DNA of 55,233 bases from Gammaproteobacteria bacterium (GTDB taxonomy: Bacteria > Pseudomonadota > Gammaproteobacteria > Arenicellales > Poriferihabitantaceae): NCBI GenBank assembly GCA_026708585.1, contig JAPOUQ010000064.1:1-55233 (forward strand), read 5' to 3'. Under the pieces are notes generated by a model, which saw only the letters and a program-made list of their open reading frames with translations, searched no databases and was not told the DNA's origin. The position numbers were made by a program, and so were the translations under genes. Shown one piece after another: positions 35,048-44,438 of the stretch (position 1 is its first letter; each line of letters begins with the position of its first letter).

Positions 35048-37201
35048 TTAGCGTATCTTCAGTTTCAACAGATGCAGCACCGTGATGGTTTTGCCATCAA
35101 TGATGATGCCCTGTTTGATCATATCCTCGACTTTCTCAATTTCCAGCCAGTGAAGCTCTAAAACTTCATGTGCTTCCAAAGCTTGTTCGCCGGCGTGAAG
35201 ATAACTTGCCTTATAGGCGTGCATGTATTCATCGGAATATCCGGGTGAAGTATAAAATGAACCAATTTTTTCCCACTTGTCAGCACTATACCCAGTTTCC
35301 TCTTGGAGTTCCCGCCGTGCAGCCTGATCTGGAGTTTCAGAAAATTCAATGCCCCCAGCAGGCAATTCCCAAACCCAATTGAAAGCAGCAGGACGATATT
35401 GTCGAATTAAGCAGATCCTTCTTTGTTCGTCAATCGCTGCAATGACTGCGGTTCCGGGATGTCTGATTATTTCCATCGTGACCCATTCAGGGTTATCTTC
35501 ATTGGGCTTATAGGACTCTAGACCCAGACTAGCTACTCTCCCACTGTACAAAGTACGTCGAAGAGGTTCTTTAGGAAAGTGAATTAGCGACTGTTCATAG
35601 TTGTTCGGAGCCCTGAAGCCGAGTAGGTTGAACAGAGTCGCAGCCACATTGGCCAGACCACCATTTGGTTCATCTCGAAGTGCATATTCATTGTTATGGC
35701 TTGAATCAGCAATTATGAACGGTACTGGATTGAGGGTATGTGAAGTTTTGGGAGTACGTTTACCATACTGCTCGGTAAACATCTCCTCGGCATTTCCATG
35801 ATCTGCGGTAAACACTAGAATTCCATTGAGAGTATCGATCGTCTTGAGTAAACGGCCGAGACAATCATCGACATGTTCCAACGACTGAACCGTTGCCTCA
35901 ATATTGCCGGTATGCCCAACCATATCACCATTGGCAAAATTGATACGACCAAAGCGATATTTACCCGATATTAATAGTTGGATAGTCGCATCGGTGATTT
36001 CCTTCGATTTCATGCATGGTGCTTGATCAAAAGGTACATTGTCAGACGGGATTTCGATGTAGGTTTCGAGTGCTTCGTCAATATAGCCAGATCGATTTCC
36101 ATTCCAAAAGTAGGTGACGTGACCAAATTTTTGGGTTTCACTAATTGCAAAACTGGGGATCTTTTTGGCACACAAATACTCTCCCATCGTGTGTGTAATT
36201 GTTGGAGGTTGAACCAGAAAATTACTAGGTATTTTGAGATCTCCATCATATTCCAACATGCCGCAGAAGAAGATATCGGGAAAGTCGCCGCGGTCAAAGT
36301 GCTCGAATTCTGTATCTCCAAGAGCAGACGAGATTTCTATTGCCCGGTCTCCTCGAAAGTTGAACAGTACCACCCCATCTCCATCTTGCATTTTGCCAAT
36401 GGGTTGTCCGTTCTGAGTTACCACAAATGGAGCCAAAACCTGATCGGTAAGTTCCGGATCAGCGGCATACTGTCTCTCGATCTCTTCGAAAACATCGCTA
36501 ATCATATGGCCAGTTTCATCGACATAACCATGAACATGAGCATTGAAACCACGTCTGACCATATCCCAGTCGGCCTGATAGCGGTCCATGGTGATTCGCA
36601 TACGTCCACCACCGCTTGCAATGCGATAGTTTGCATCGGCAGCACGATTGATCTGATCTAGCTTTGACTGAAGAATGTTGAGATAGTGAATTGATGATCG
36701 GGGTTTCACATCACGTCCATCTAGGAGGGCATGAACACATACTGATTGGATGCCGGAATCATGACATCGATCCAGCAATCGAAGTAGGTGGCGGAGGTTC
36801 GAGTGTACGTTGCCATCGGAGACGAGCCCGATAAAATGAACGGTTCCTCCCGCTAATCCTCGTTCTTGAATGGCTTTCCATCCATTCGAATCAAAAATGG
36901 TTCCGGCATGAAGAGCAGACTCTACAAGTTTTGCGCCCTGGTCAAAGATACGTCCACTGCCTAATGTATTGTGTCCGACTTCACTATTGCCCATATCTGC
37001 ATTTGAAGGAAGTCCTACCCATTCACCGTGGGCGTTGAGTTTGGTGCTTAATGAGCTCGCAAGCAACCGATCGATATTGGGTGTTCGGGCCAATGCGAGA
37101 GCATTTGCTTCATTGGGATCTGTCAGACCAACTCCATCGGCAATTACCAAAAGAACGGGACCGGGCCGCGCATGGAAACTAATTAATCGTTCGAGCATCA
37201 T
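35048..37201 (-). CDS. gpmI: Fusion: cofactor-independent phosphoglycerate mutase + Nudix hydrolase
   Basis: Residues 1 to about 547 are a complete 2,3-bisphosphoglycerate-independent phosphoglycerate mutase: metal ligand region VIADGVGL, catalytic Ser73 in GNSEVGHNTL, HALLDGRDVKPRSS, and VFTADHGNAEEMF. Without a stop, residues 548-717 continue as a Nudix hydrolase of the ADP-ribose pyrophosphatase type: RHPGTAVIAAI and a full Nudix box GGIEF...RELQEETGY at about 616-638. The mutase interconverts 3- and 2-phosphoglycerate; the Nudix part would hydrolyse ADP-ribose or a sugar nucleotide. The joint near 35560 carries no frameshift sign, and both halves look functional. It is the third gene after rph and rdgB in one direction. 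Confidence 0.9.
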   Translation of the reverse strand: MMLERLISFHARPGPVLLVIADGVGLTDPNEANALALARTPNIDRLLASSLSTKLNAHGEWVGLPSNADMGNSEVGHNTLGSGRIFDQGAKLVESALHAGTIFDSNGWKAIQERGLAGGTVHFIGLVSDGNVHSNLRHLLRLLDRCHDSGIQSVCVHALLDGRDVKPRSSIHYLNILQSKLDQINRAADANYRIASGGGRMRITMDRYQADWDMVRRGFNAHVHGYVDETGHMISDVFEEIERQYAADPELTDQVLAPFVVTQNGQPIGKMQDGDGVVLFNFRGDRAIEISSALGDTEFEHFDRGDFPDIFFCGMLEYDGDLKIPSNFLVQPPTITHTMGEYLCAKKIPSFAISETQKFGHVTYFWNGNRSGYIDEALETYIEIPSDNVPFDQAPCMKSKEITDATIQLLISGKYRFGRINFANGDMVGHTGNIEATVQSLEHVDDCLGRLLKTIDTLNGILVFTADHGNAEEMFTEQYGKRTPKTSHTLNPVPFIIADSSHNNEYALRDEPNGGLANVAATLFNLLGFRAPNNYEQSLIHFPKEPLRRTLYSGRVASLGLESYKPNEDNPEWVTMEIIRHPGTAVIAAIDEQRRICLIRQYRPAAFNWVWELPAGGIEFSETPDQAARRELQEETGYSADKWEKIGSFYTSPGYSDEYMHAYKASYLHAGEQALEAHEVLELHWLEIEKVEDMIKQGIIIDGKTITVLHLLKLKIR

Positions 37202-37217
37202 GTGTCAGTTGTAAATT

Positions 37218-37847
37218 TCAGGTAGAGAGAGCGGAAAGAATGTTTGTGTGCTGAAGTGTAGCCTTGAACTGTTCAAGAGCTTTGGCACGGTGACTGATCT
37301 TGTTTTTTTCTTCCGGTTTGAGTTCAGCAGCTGTGCACAGGTATTTTGGCAGGTAAAACACGGGATCATATCCAAATCCATTTTTACCTGAAGGAGTTGT
37401 TGCAATTTCCCCTTCCCAAGAGCCTGAAAAAATGAGTGGCTGATCGTCATCAGAATGTCGGATTAAGATAATCACACAATGAAATTTTGCTGTTCGCGAG
37501 GACTGATCGAACCCTTTCAGATCCTTCAGAAGTTTATCCACATTCTGTTGGTCAGAGGCTTGGAGTCCAGCATAGCGTGCAGAATGTATACCGGGTGCTC
37601 CATCGAGACAATCAACGGACAAACCTGAATCGTCTGCAATCGCTGGCAGATTTGTATATTCGCTAGCCGCACGGGCCTTGAGCAGTGCGTTTTCTTCAAA
37701 AGTACGTCCTGTTTCTTCGGGTTCTGGAATACCCATTTCAGACATTGGTTTGAGAATACAGGGTAAGGATTCTAAAATCTGACCGAATTCTCGAAGTTTT
37801 CCTTTATTTCCAGAAGCAAGTATAATTTCCTTAGTGAACTGATTCAC
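37218..37847 (-). CDS. rdgB: XTP/dITP pyrophosphatase (RdgB/HAM1)
   Basis: It removes non-canonical purine nucleoside triphosphates. The 209-residue product has IILASGNKGKLREF at the N-terminus, the ADDSGLSVDCLDGAPGIHSARYAG motif split around residue 70, and GFGYDPVFYLP followed by ISHRAKAL. It lies ten bases after rph and 16 before the mutase-Nudix gene; rph-rdgB pairs are common. Confidence 0.95.
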   Translation of the reverse strand: MNQFTKEIILASGNKGKLREFGQILESLPCILKPMSEMGIPEPEETGRTFEENALLKARAASEYTNLPAIADDSGLSVDCLDGAPGIHSARYAGLQASDQQNVDKLLKDLKGFDQSSRTAKFHCVIILIRHSDDDQPLIFSGSWEGEIATTPSGKNGFGYDPVFYLPKYLCTAAELKPEEKNKISHRAKALEQFKATLQHTNILSALST

Positions 37848-37856
37848 AGTATGAAA

Positions 37857-38588
37857 TTAGATGACGAGAGGTTGTTGGAGTACCTTTTGTTGATATTCAA
37901 GAAGCTTTTGGCAAGCTGCTTCAGCCTGACTTAGCATCGTGTCGACTTGTATTTTGCTAAATGGTTCTTTCTCAGCTGTACCCTGTATCTCAATAAAGCG
38001 TCCAGTACTATCCATAACTATATTCATATCTGTATCGGCCTGACTGTCTTCAGCATAATCCAAATCGGTAACAGCAATCCCCTTATAGATCCCGACTGAG
38101 ACTGAGGCGACCGCACAAAGTATGGGATTGTTTGTAATTACCTCTTCTTGAAGCATTCGATTGACTGCGTCGACAATCGCAACGTAGCCGCCAGTTATTG
38201 ATGCAGTTCGTGTTCCCCCATCCGCCTGAATTACATCACAATCGACAGTAATAGTTTTCTCACCAAGCATCTTCATATTCACAGCGGCTCGCAATGAACG
38301 GCCAATTAAGCGCTGAATCTCAAGAGTGCGTCCGGTTTGTTTACCACGGGATGCTTCGCGCATGGTTCGTTCGCTGGTAGACCGAGGGAGTAAACCATAC
38401 TCGGCAGTGACCCATCCACGTTTGGAATTTCTGAGGAAATGTGGAACACGGTTTTCAACCGTTGCGTTACACAAGATCCGAGTATTTCCAAATTCGACAA
38501 ATACCGAACCTTCCGCATATCGGGTATAGCCTCGAGTAATTTTGACTGATCTCATTTCATTAGGTTGGCGGTTGCTAGGTCGAATCAT
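37857..38588 (-). CDS. rph: Ribonuclease PH
   Basis: RNase PH trims tRNA 3' ends phosphorolytically. The product has [32 protein letters not shown], the [14 protein letters not shown] motif and [19 protein letters not shown] start it at the ATG at 38588; a TTG two codons upstream is less likely. It is the first gene of the rph-rdgB-gpmI run. The length (about 243 residues) is full. Confidence 0.95.
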   Translation of the reverse strand: MIRPSNRQPNEMRSVKITRGYTRYAEGSVFVEFGNTRILCNATVENRVPHFLRNSKRGWVTAEYGLLPRSTSERTMREASRGKQTGRTLEIQRLIGRSLRAAVNMKMLGEKTITVDCDVIQADGGTRTASITGGYVAIVDAVNRMLQEEVITNNPILCAVASVSVGIYKGIAVTDLDYAEDSQADTDMNIVMDSTGRFIEIQGTAEKEPFSKIQVDTMLSQAEAACQKLLEYQQKVLQQPLVI

Positions 38589-38660
38589 GGTCAAGGTTTT
38601 GCAGATTTATTCGATGGCAGATTGTATATCAGAGTCTGAATTAGAATTGGAACTATGTAG

Positions 38661-39191
38661 TTAATTGTTCAGCTTCATTTGGTATATTGTAATACTATGA
38701 AAGGCATTGAATTTCCATCCAGCATCGCTCAATAGCCCACATTTATAGAATCCCAGTTTTTCATGCAAGCGAATTGAGGCAGGGTTGGGCAAGGTAATGA
38801 TCGCAAAAGCCCGATGCAGATTGGTGAGTAAAATCAAATTGAACAGTTCGCGATAAAGCATTTCACCAATTCCATGACGTGACATCCCTTGCTGAATATA
38901 GATGGTCGTTTCTGTTGAACGGCAATAAGCATTTTTGGGACGAAAATATGTATTGTAGGCAAAGCCAACTATTTTTTCTTCACTTTCAGCCACCAGAAGG
39001 TAGTAGGGGCAATTATCCAGATTAAACTCCCGAACCCACTGGATACGCTTGTCAAGGTCCCACGGTTGGGTATCAAAATTAATCGAGGTATGCTCGATAT
39101 ACCAGTTAGCAATGTCATTGATGGTGGCTGCATCATCAATGGTTGCCTCCCTAATTGTTGGTCGATTGTTCTGTTTCAAGATGGGCGACAA
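38661..39191 (-). CDS. GNAT-family N-acetyltransferase
   Basis: The 176-residue product has the layout of phosphinothricin-type acetyltransferases: IREATIDDAATINDIANWYIEHT at the start, the acceptor loop YNTYFRPKNAY, the acetyl-CoA loop QQGMSRHGIGEMLY and NPASIRLHEKLGFYKCG at the end. The start is a TTG at 39191 that overlaps the end of the ureohydrolase gene; the next in-frame methionine would remove the first strand. The substrate is unknown; an amine or amino acid analogue is likely for this subfamily. Confidence 0.85.
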   Translation of the reverse strand: MSPILKQNNRPTIREATIDDAATINDIANWYIEHTSINFDTQPWDLDKRIQWVREFNLDNCPYYLLVAESEEKIVGFAYNTYFRPKNAYCRSTETTIYIQQGMSRHGIGEMLYRELFNLILLTNLHRAFAIITLPNPASIRLHEKLGFYKCGLLSDAGWKFNAFHSITIYQMKLNN

Positions 39192-40138
39192 ACGATTAAG
39201 TTTATCATCTCAAAAACGACCGTGGCGGCTGCCAGAGAAGTTAGTTCGGCATGGTCGTAACTGGGGCTGACTTCGACCACATCTCCTCCCACCAGGTTTA
39301 GGCCGGCAAGTCCCCTCATGATGTTTACAAGTTCTCGGGTGGTAAGTCCAGCAATTTCTGGTGTGCCCGTGCCTGGAGCGTGGGCCGGGTCAAGAACATC
39401 AATGTCAATCGATAGATATAGCGGGCAATCGCCAACTCGTTTGCGTATTCGGTCAGCCACATGATCTGGTCCAAATTTTTCCAATTCATCACAATGGATT
39501 GTCTTGAAACCGAGTTCCTCATCATTCTTTAAGTCTTCCGAACTGTATAGAGGGCCTCGAATACCAACATGCATGGATGAATTCTCCATGAATAACCCTT
39601 CTTCAGAGGCACGCCGGAACGGTGTGCCATGGGTATATGGTGCGCCAAAATAGGTATCCCATGTATCTAGGTGTGCATCAAAGTGAACCAGTGCAACGGG
39701 GCCATTCAGGCGTTGATTCATGGCCCGTAACAATGGAAATGCAATGGTGTGATCACCGCCCAGACAAATTAAGGATTCGCATTGCTGATGAATTTCGGTT
39801 GCTGTCTTTTCGATTTGCTCAATTGCTTCACTAATATTATAGGGATTGCAGGCTACATCACCGGCATCTGCTACCTGCAGAGATTTGAATGGTTCGGTTT
39901 GATAATTTGGATGAAAGTTATACCGCAGGTGCCGCGAGGCTTGACGGATCGCTCCCGGTCCAAAACGTGCCCCAGGTCGATAACTGGTACCTGCATCAAA
40001 CGGCACACCCAGAATGGCGATATCGCAAGTATCAACATCTCTAATTTCAGGAAGCCTACAAAATGTAGATGGACCGGCATATCGAGGGACAATCGTTCCA
40101 CTTACTGGCTCAATGGTTTTTGTTTTGTGGTTTGCCAT
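39176..40138 (-). CDS. speB: Agmatinase/guanidinobutyrase-family ureohydrolase
   Basis: The enzyme hydrolyses a guanidino compound to urea and an amine. Its manganese ligands are in GGDHTIAFPLLRA, VHFDAHLDTWD and SIDIDVLDPAHAPGTGTPE, which are all intact. The 320-residue length and the N-terminal YAGPSTFCRLPEI, seen in guanidinobutyrase and agmatinase-like enzymes, leave the substrate open. The stop overlaps the GNAT gene by 16 bases, so the two are probably co-expressed, perhaps in polyamine or guanidino metabolism. Confidence 0.88.
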   Translation of the reverse strand: MANHKTKTIEPVSGTIVPRYAGPSTFCRLPEIRDVDTCDIAILGVPFDAGTSYRPGARFGPGAIRQASRHLRYNFHPNYQTEPFKSLQVADAGDVACNPYNISEAIEQIEKTATEIHQQCESLICLGGDHTIAFPLLRAMNQRLNGPVALVHFDAHLDTWDTYFGAPYTHGTPFRRASEEGLFMENSSMHVGIRGPLYSSEDLKNDEELGFKTIHCDELEKFGPDHVADRIRKRVGDCPLYLSIDIDVLDPAHAPGTGTPEIAGLTTRELVNIMRGLAGLNLVGGDVVEVSPSYDHAELTSLAAATVVFEMINLIVCRPS

Positions 40139-41293
40139 ATCAGTAATATCGTAGTGATGTTATGTTTGAATGAACTTTTACAGGGTTATTTTGAGTTTTT
40201 CTGTGGGATTTTGAAAGTGTTTTTCGGCAAAGACAAATATCTATCACGCAAAGGTCATTCATGTTGGAGTACGAATAGATATCATCCAGAGTTGCGAGTA
40301 ATATTAGTACTGGAAATGACAAACTTTCTATCCAGAATTATAACGTCTCTGCCAAACAGAAAATAATCAAACACTAACTGAAATTTCTAAAATGTTATCT
40401 TCATTCCCAAATTTGCGAGTTAATTTGCATGCCATACTAACCGCTAGGTACCTTGAATGTAGATCATACTAAATTGATTGAGTAAAAATTTCTTCATGGA
40501 GATAACTGAACTGTTAGGAAGAGTTTTTCGATTGTACTATCTAACTTTATCACTGCCTGATGGTCAAGCGAAAATATGACTCGTCGGTCTGGTACTAAGC
40601 CTCGCAAATATTCGAATTCGATATACTTTCCTATCAGTGTATTCTATATTGCATATTTTGGAATCCCATCATCCTTAAATTGGAAACACCTCGATGCCTT
40701 ATGTTTAATGGTCTAGGAAGGGGCTAGCGCTTCACTCAATGGATGACCCAATTTCTAGCGTTAAGCCCATTGTATGATTATGCTTTGAGCACGATGCAGA
40801 GAACCCTTTTTGGGATAGGACCGCGACAGAAAACATCGGTCAGGAGTTGTAGAATTAGCTAAGAAGTTGAAAGTACAGAATTAGGACTGGACGAAAGAAA
40901 TCGCCGTTTTTACAGAAAAAATGAATACGAATTATGTGGAAACTGAAATTACAATTGAGCACATGAATGCGGCTTTTGAGCGGCTGTGCTTTCAGATGTT
41001 CCGAGAGTAGGGGTTATGTGTTTCGAGCGTGGCAGTAGAGACCGGATGCAAACGATGTCATTGCACCCGACTGAAACGCGGCAGGAAGCATTAAAGCGAA
41101 TAGGGCGCGAACCAAATAGGATTGTTTCGCTCATGTATAATCAACAAGTAATTTTGATAACTTCTGATGCGAAAACCAAAAACTTATGTTATCTACCCAA
41201 AATTTGATTCACACCCAGATTTCAGACATGAGTTATTATTCTTAAATCTATTTTGAAGGAAACTAGTGACATTTTTTGATTCATGACTTTACA
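40139..41293. other. 1.15-kb gap with possible gene remnant
   Basis: No intact gene is seen. On the plus strand between about 40780 and 41150, protein-like segments fall in shifting frames: KEIAVFTEKMNTNYVETEIT followed by IEHMNAAFERLCFQMFRE and a stop, and then in another frame GVMCFERGSRDRMQTMSLHP and TETRQEALKRIGREPNRIV. This looks like a decayed coding sequence, but I do not recognise the family. Confidence 0.35.
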
Positions 41294-42964
41294 ATGAGCA
41301 ATTATCTTGATGCAAATGCCCTAAACTTCAATGCTACGGGTCAGTTCAAGGGGCGATATGATCTATTTGGGTCTACCCCTTGGACTCCAGAACCTACTTC
41401 AGCCGTCTCTTATACTGCAGGTCGAAATTTGCTGATTATTGGTGAGATGGAACAAGCCAGCAGAATTATTCAAGGGTGTGGTAGCAGGCTCAATACATAC
41501 ATTGCAATACCTAGCGAAAAATCAGGGTTCGCCAGTTCTGCAAATGCCCACCATGTAGCAGGACTCGCTGTACAAGGTTTTCTAGGTCATTTTGAAGTCC
41601 TGATTGATCAGCATTTGGACCAACCGAATTCGAGTGAGCAAAATCTTGCCAAACTTTTCGATATTGAAGGTGGTTTGTTTGATCAGGTTTGGGATTGTCA
41701 AATAGAGCCATGTTTTACCGCAGAACTCAAGCCACCCGGGTATTACAACGAGAGAATTAGTGAGGATAATGATCGACCCGGCGATAGAACTGACATCCTG
41801 CCGGAGATGATAGGTGAGTTCGAAAAGCCCAAATATTTTCATTACGATCCCGAAATCTGTGCACATGGAAGAAGCGGTATAAAGGGATGTAATAATTGCT
41901 TGAACGCATGTCCGGCTGATGCAATCATTTCAATTGGTGATACTATTGAGGTTAATCCACACTTATGTCAAGGTGGAGGTGTCTGTGCGTCTAGTTGTCC
42001 GACAGGTGCCATCACCTACGTTTATCCTCCCACTGATCAGCATCTTGAATTACTTAGGACTTTAGTTAAGGGCATGCTCAAGGCCTATCCGAATAAAGCT
42101 CCTGAGGTTGTTTTTGTTGATAACGAGTACGGCGTCGACCGGTTCAATGAACAGTTTCAGGAGATGGTGCATACTGTGCTCCCATTTGTTGTTGAAGAAA
42201 TCGGCTCGGTTGGACCTGAAATGATTGCCTCAGCTCTTGCCTATGGGGCGGGCAGGGTATTTATATATACCGCTACCGGAACACCAGTTAAGGTCGTCGA
42301 GACACTAAAGAAGACAGTCGGCCAGATCAATACCGTTCTTCAAGAAACGGCCTGTACCGACCGTTCACTGAGTATGGGTGATTCACTTGAAGGCGTTGGC
42401 GTTTCAGTTCTCGATGGCGTTATCAAACCTGCAACCTATGCTCCAATCGGTGATAAGAGAGCGATCACTCGTAAGGCGTACTCGCATTTCAATGAGGTTG
42501 CCGAGTCGCCTCGTGAGCTATTTGCTATGCCAGAAGGCAGCATGTTTGGTCGGATTCGTGTCGATAATGAAACCTGTACTTTGTGCATGGGCTGTGTATC
42601 ACAATGTCCTGGAAAGGCCTTGCAGGCAGGTGGTGAAACACCTGCACTCCGCTTTATTGAAGTTAATTGTGTTCAATGCGGAATCTGCCAGAAGAGTTGC
42701 CCAGAGTCTTCCATTACTCTGGAGCCCAGACTTCATTTTGATCTCAATATTATCAACAAGCCTATATCCCTCAAAGAGGAAAGTCCGTTTCACTGCATTG
42801 TCTGTGGGAAACCATTTGCTACACAGGCAATGATTACTCGGATGACGGATAAACTCAAAGGACACTGGATGTTTGATGATGCTGGATCTTTGAATCGCCT
42901 TCGAATGTGCGGTGATTGCCGAGTCATTGACATGCTTGAAGAGGAAAATCATAAGCTTACATGA
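41294..42964 (+). CDS. Multi-cluster 4Fe-4S ferredoxin protein of formate dehydrogenase locus
   Basis: The 556-residue cytoplasmic protein contains two paired 4Fe-4S regions: GCNNCLNACPADAI with CQGGGVCASSCPTGAI (residues about 195-235), and CTLCMGCVSQCPGKAL with CVQCGICQKSCPESSI (about 425-470). Two CxxC pairs follow near the end (CIVCGKP, CGDCRVID) that could bind a further metal. The region between is a VDNEYG-containing domain of unknown role. Such proteins regularly precede torD and fdh genes; an electron-transfer or maturation role is inferred. The ATG at 41294 is preferred over a TTG at 41276. Confidence 0.85.
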   Translation: MSNYLDANALNFNATGQFKGRYDLFGSTPWTPEPTSAVSYTAGRNLLIIGEMEQASRIIQGCGSRLNTYIAIPSEKSGFASSANAHHVAGLAVQGFLGHFEVLIDQHLDQPNSSEQNLAKLFDIEGGLFDQVWDCQIEPCFTAELKPPGYYNERISEDNDRPGDRTDILPEMIGEFEKPKYFHYDPEICAHGRSGIKGCNNCLNACPADAIISIGDTIEVNPHLCQGGGVCASSCPTGAITYVYPPTDQHLELLRTLVKGMLKAYPNKAPEVVFVDNEYGVDRFNEQFQEMVHTVLPFVVEEIGSVGPEMIASALAYGAGRVFIYTATGTPVKVVETLKKTVGQINTVLQETACTDRSLSMGDSLEGVGVSVLDGVIKPATYAPIGDKRAITRKAYSHFNEVAESPRELFAMPEGSMFGRIRVDNETCTLCMGCVSQCPGKALQAGGETPALRFIEVNCVQCGICQKSCPESSITLEPRLHFDLNIINKPISLKEESPFHCIVCGKPFATQAMITRMTDKLKGHWMFDDAGSLNRLRMCGDCRVIDMLEEENHKLT

Positions 42965-43451
42965 CCGATTATGCATGTCCAAATCGGAGTATTTCTGAGT
43001 CAGTTCATCAGGATAAGTAGGCTTGACCACTTCAAATACAAATTCAAGCACATCGAGATCTAATTTATATAAAATATATTTATAGTAGCAGTAAACAATA
43101 TATAACAAGAATTTATTCAATGTTGCCTGAATTTGGTATACTCTTGTCGTATGAGTATGAAAATATTTGGAGTGCAAGTAAAGTCATTGGAGAAATTATT
43201 GCTTCTAGTGTTGATTATCCGGCCTTAACTTTGTTCGGCGTTAAATGGATTTGTCGTTCCATCATGCGAGGGCTTTAAGTTGGATGCGTTAGGTTAAATT
43301 ATGACTGACTTGATAGACTATTTAAAATACATGCGAAGCAATCCAAATTGATCAAACGTTTTTGGGGTTGATTATCTGATAACAAATACCAATGCTAAAT
43401 TTCTTTTACACATTTCTTGAAATCATCTGCTAACAAGTGAATAAAGGTTGA
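42965..43451. other. Gap between ferredoxin gene and torD
   Basis: About 490 AT-rich bases without a recognisable gene. TTGCCT / TATACT-like elements occur near 43120-43145 but are too weak to call as a promoter. Confidence 0.4.
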
Positions 43452-44090
43452 ATGTTGACACTTGAGTCAAAAGTTGTCGTTCGGGAGCATCACTCTAGCC
43501 AAACTCATTTTGTTGGCTCTGAATTGCGTATGAATACCTACACAATTCTCGCTTCACTACTTCACAAAACTCCTGATCTCTCCTTGTTGAATCATCTCTT
43601 AAGTATGGAAAGTTCTGATCCCAGTGAACCAGGTACCATGGGACGAGCATGGTTGTCTTTGAAGCAGGCCGCCTCTGAAGTAGAACCAGCTCGGTTATCC
43701 GAGGAATATCAAAATTTGTTTATTGGCCTTGGCCGTGGTGAGGTCGTACCATTTGGAAGTTGGCACCTCACGGGATTTCTGATGGACAAGCCCTTGAGTG
43801 ATCTGCGCAATGATCTTCAGGCTTTAGGGATTGTGCGTGATGAAAGAGAAAAAGATCCAGAAGATCACATTGCATCGTTATGCGAAACGATGGCGTTGCT
43901 AATCCAGGCAGAAGATATAGATGAGCAAATGGAGCGACGTTTCTTTGCGTGTCATTTGCATCCGTGGGCATCGAAATTTTTCAGAGAAGTTCAGGAAGCC
44001 GACTCGGCGAAGTTCTACAAGCATGTTGGTTATCTGGGGCAGTCATTTATGGAAGTTGAAAGCCATTATCTGAACGTAAGAACACACTAA
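43452..44090 (+). CDS. torD: TorD/DmsD-family redox-enzyme chaperone
   Basis: The 212-residue helical protein has the family core EEYQNLFIGLGRGEVVPFGSWHL near residue 90, then the LxxxxxALGI and DPEDHIASLCETMALLI segments. Such chaperones bind the Tat signal of molybdoenzymes and hold them until the cofactor is in. The likely client is FdhA, two genes on. ATG 43452 has AAAGG just upstream; an ATG at 43530 is a possible alternative start. Confidence 0.9.
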   Translation: MLTLESKVVVREHHSSQTHFVGSELRMNTYTILASLLHKTPDLSLLNHLLSMESSDPSEPGTMGRAWLSLKQAASEVEPARLSEEYQNLFIGLGRGEVVPFGSWHLTGFLMDKPLSDLRNDLQALGIVRDEREKDPEDHIASLCETMALLIQAEDIDEQMERRFFACHLHPWASKFFREVQEADSAKFYKHVGYLGQSFMEVESHYLNVRTH

Positions 44091-44134
44091 TAACCAAACA
44101 CGTAAAAATAAACCACAACCTTGGAGAATGATAA

Positions 44135-44341
44135 ATGAATAAAGAATCTATCCAAACAGAAACCATTCACCGCCGCAGTTTCTTGAAAGGCGCAGCGGTC
44201 GCTACAACCGCAATTGGTGCGGGTGCGGCAGTTGGTATTGCACAGGCTGAGTCTGTGGAAGATGCACCGGTGAAGAATCAAAAAAAAGGATACCGTGAGA
44301 CGCCGCATATCCGGGAGTACTACCGGTTAGCAAGACTTTGA
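44135..44341 (+). CDS. Short Tat-signal protein of formate dehydrogenase region
   Basis: This 68-residue protein is mostly a twin-arginine signal (HRRSFLKGAAVATTAIGAGA) with a short tail RETPHIREYYRLARL. It matches the small 'formate dehydrogenase region TAT target' family, of unknown function, which is found beside fdhA in many proteobacteria. GGAG lies eight bases before the ATG. It may be a peptide subunit of the exported complex or a decoy for the chaperone; neither is shown. Confidence 0.88.
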   Translation: MNKESIQTETIHRRSFLKGAAVATTAIGAGAAVGIAQAESVEDAPVKNQKKGYRETPHIREYYRLARL

Positions 44342-44438
44342 TTATTAATTTTTAGCAATATCCAGAGTCTATCAGGAAAAAATTTACAGAAGTATCTATC
44401 CACAAAGCAAAGTCAGATTACCTATAGGAGTTCATTCG

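Noticed and set aside
35978..36661. 227-codon frame antisense to the phosphoglycerate mutase gene
   Set aside because: The sense strand encodes conserved mutase motifs through the whole stretch; the antisense product is Ile/Cys-rich with no motif.
39782..40366. 194-codon frame on the plus strand across the ureohydrolase start
   Set aside because: It lies mostly antisense to a clear ureohydrolase gene and has no protein-family features.
42599..43177. 192-codon frame antisense to the ferredoxin gene
   Set aside because: Most of it is the mirror of the strongly coding ferredoxin frame; the non-overlapping start is AT-rich and low in information.
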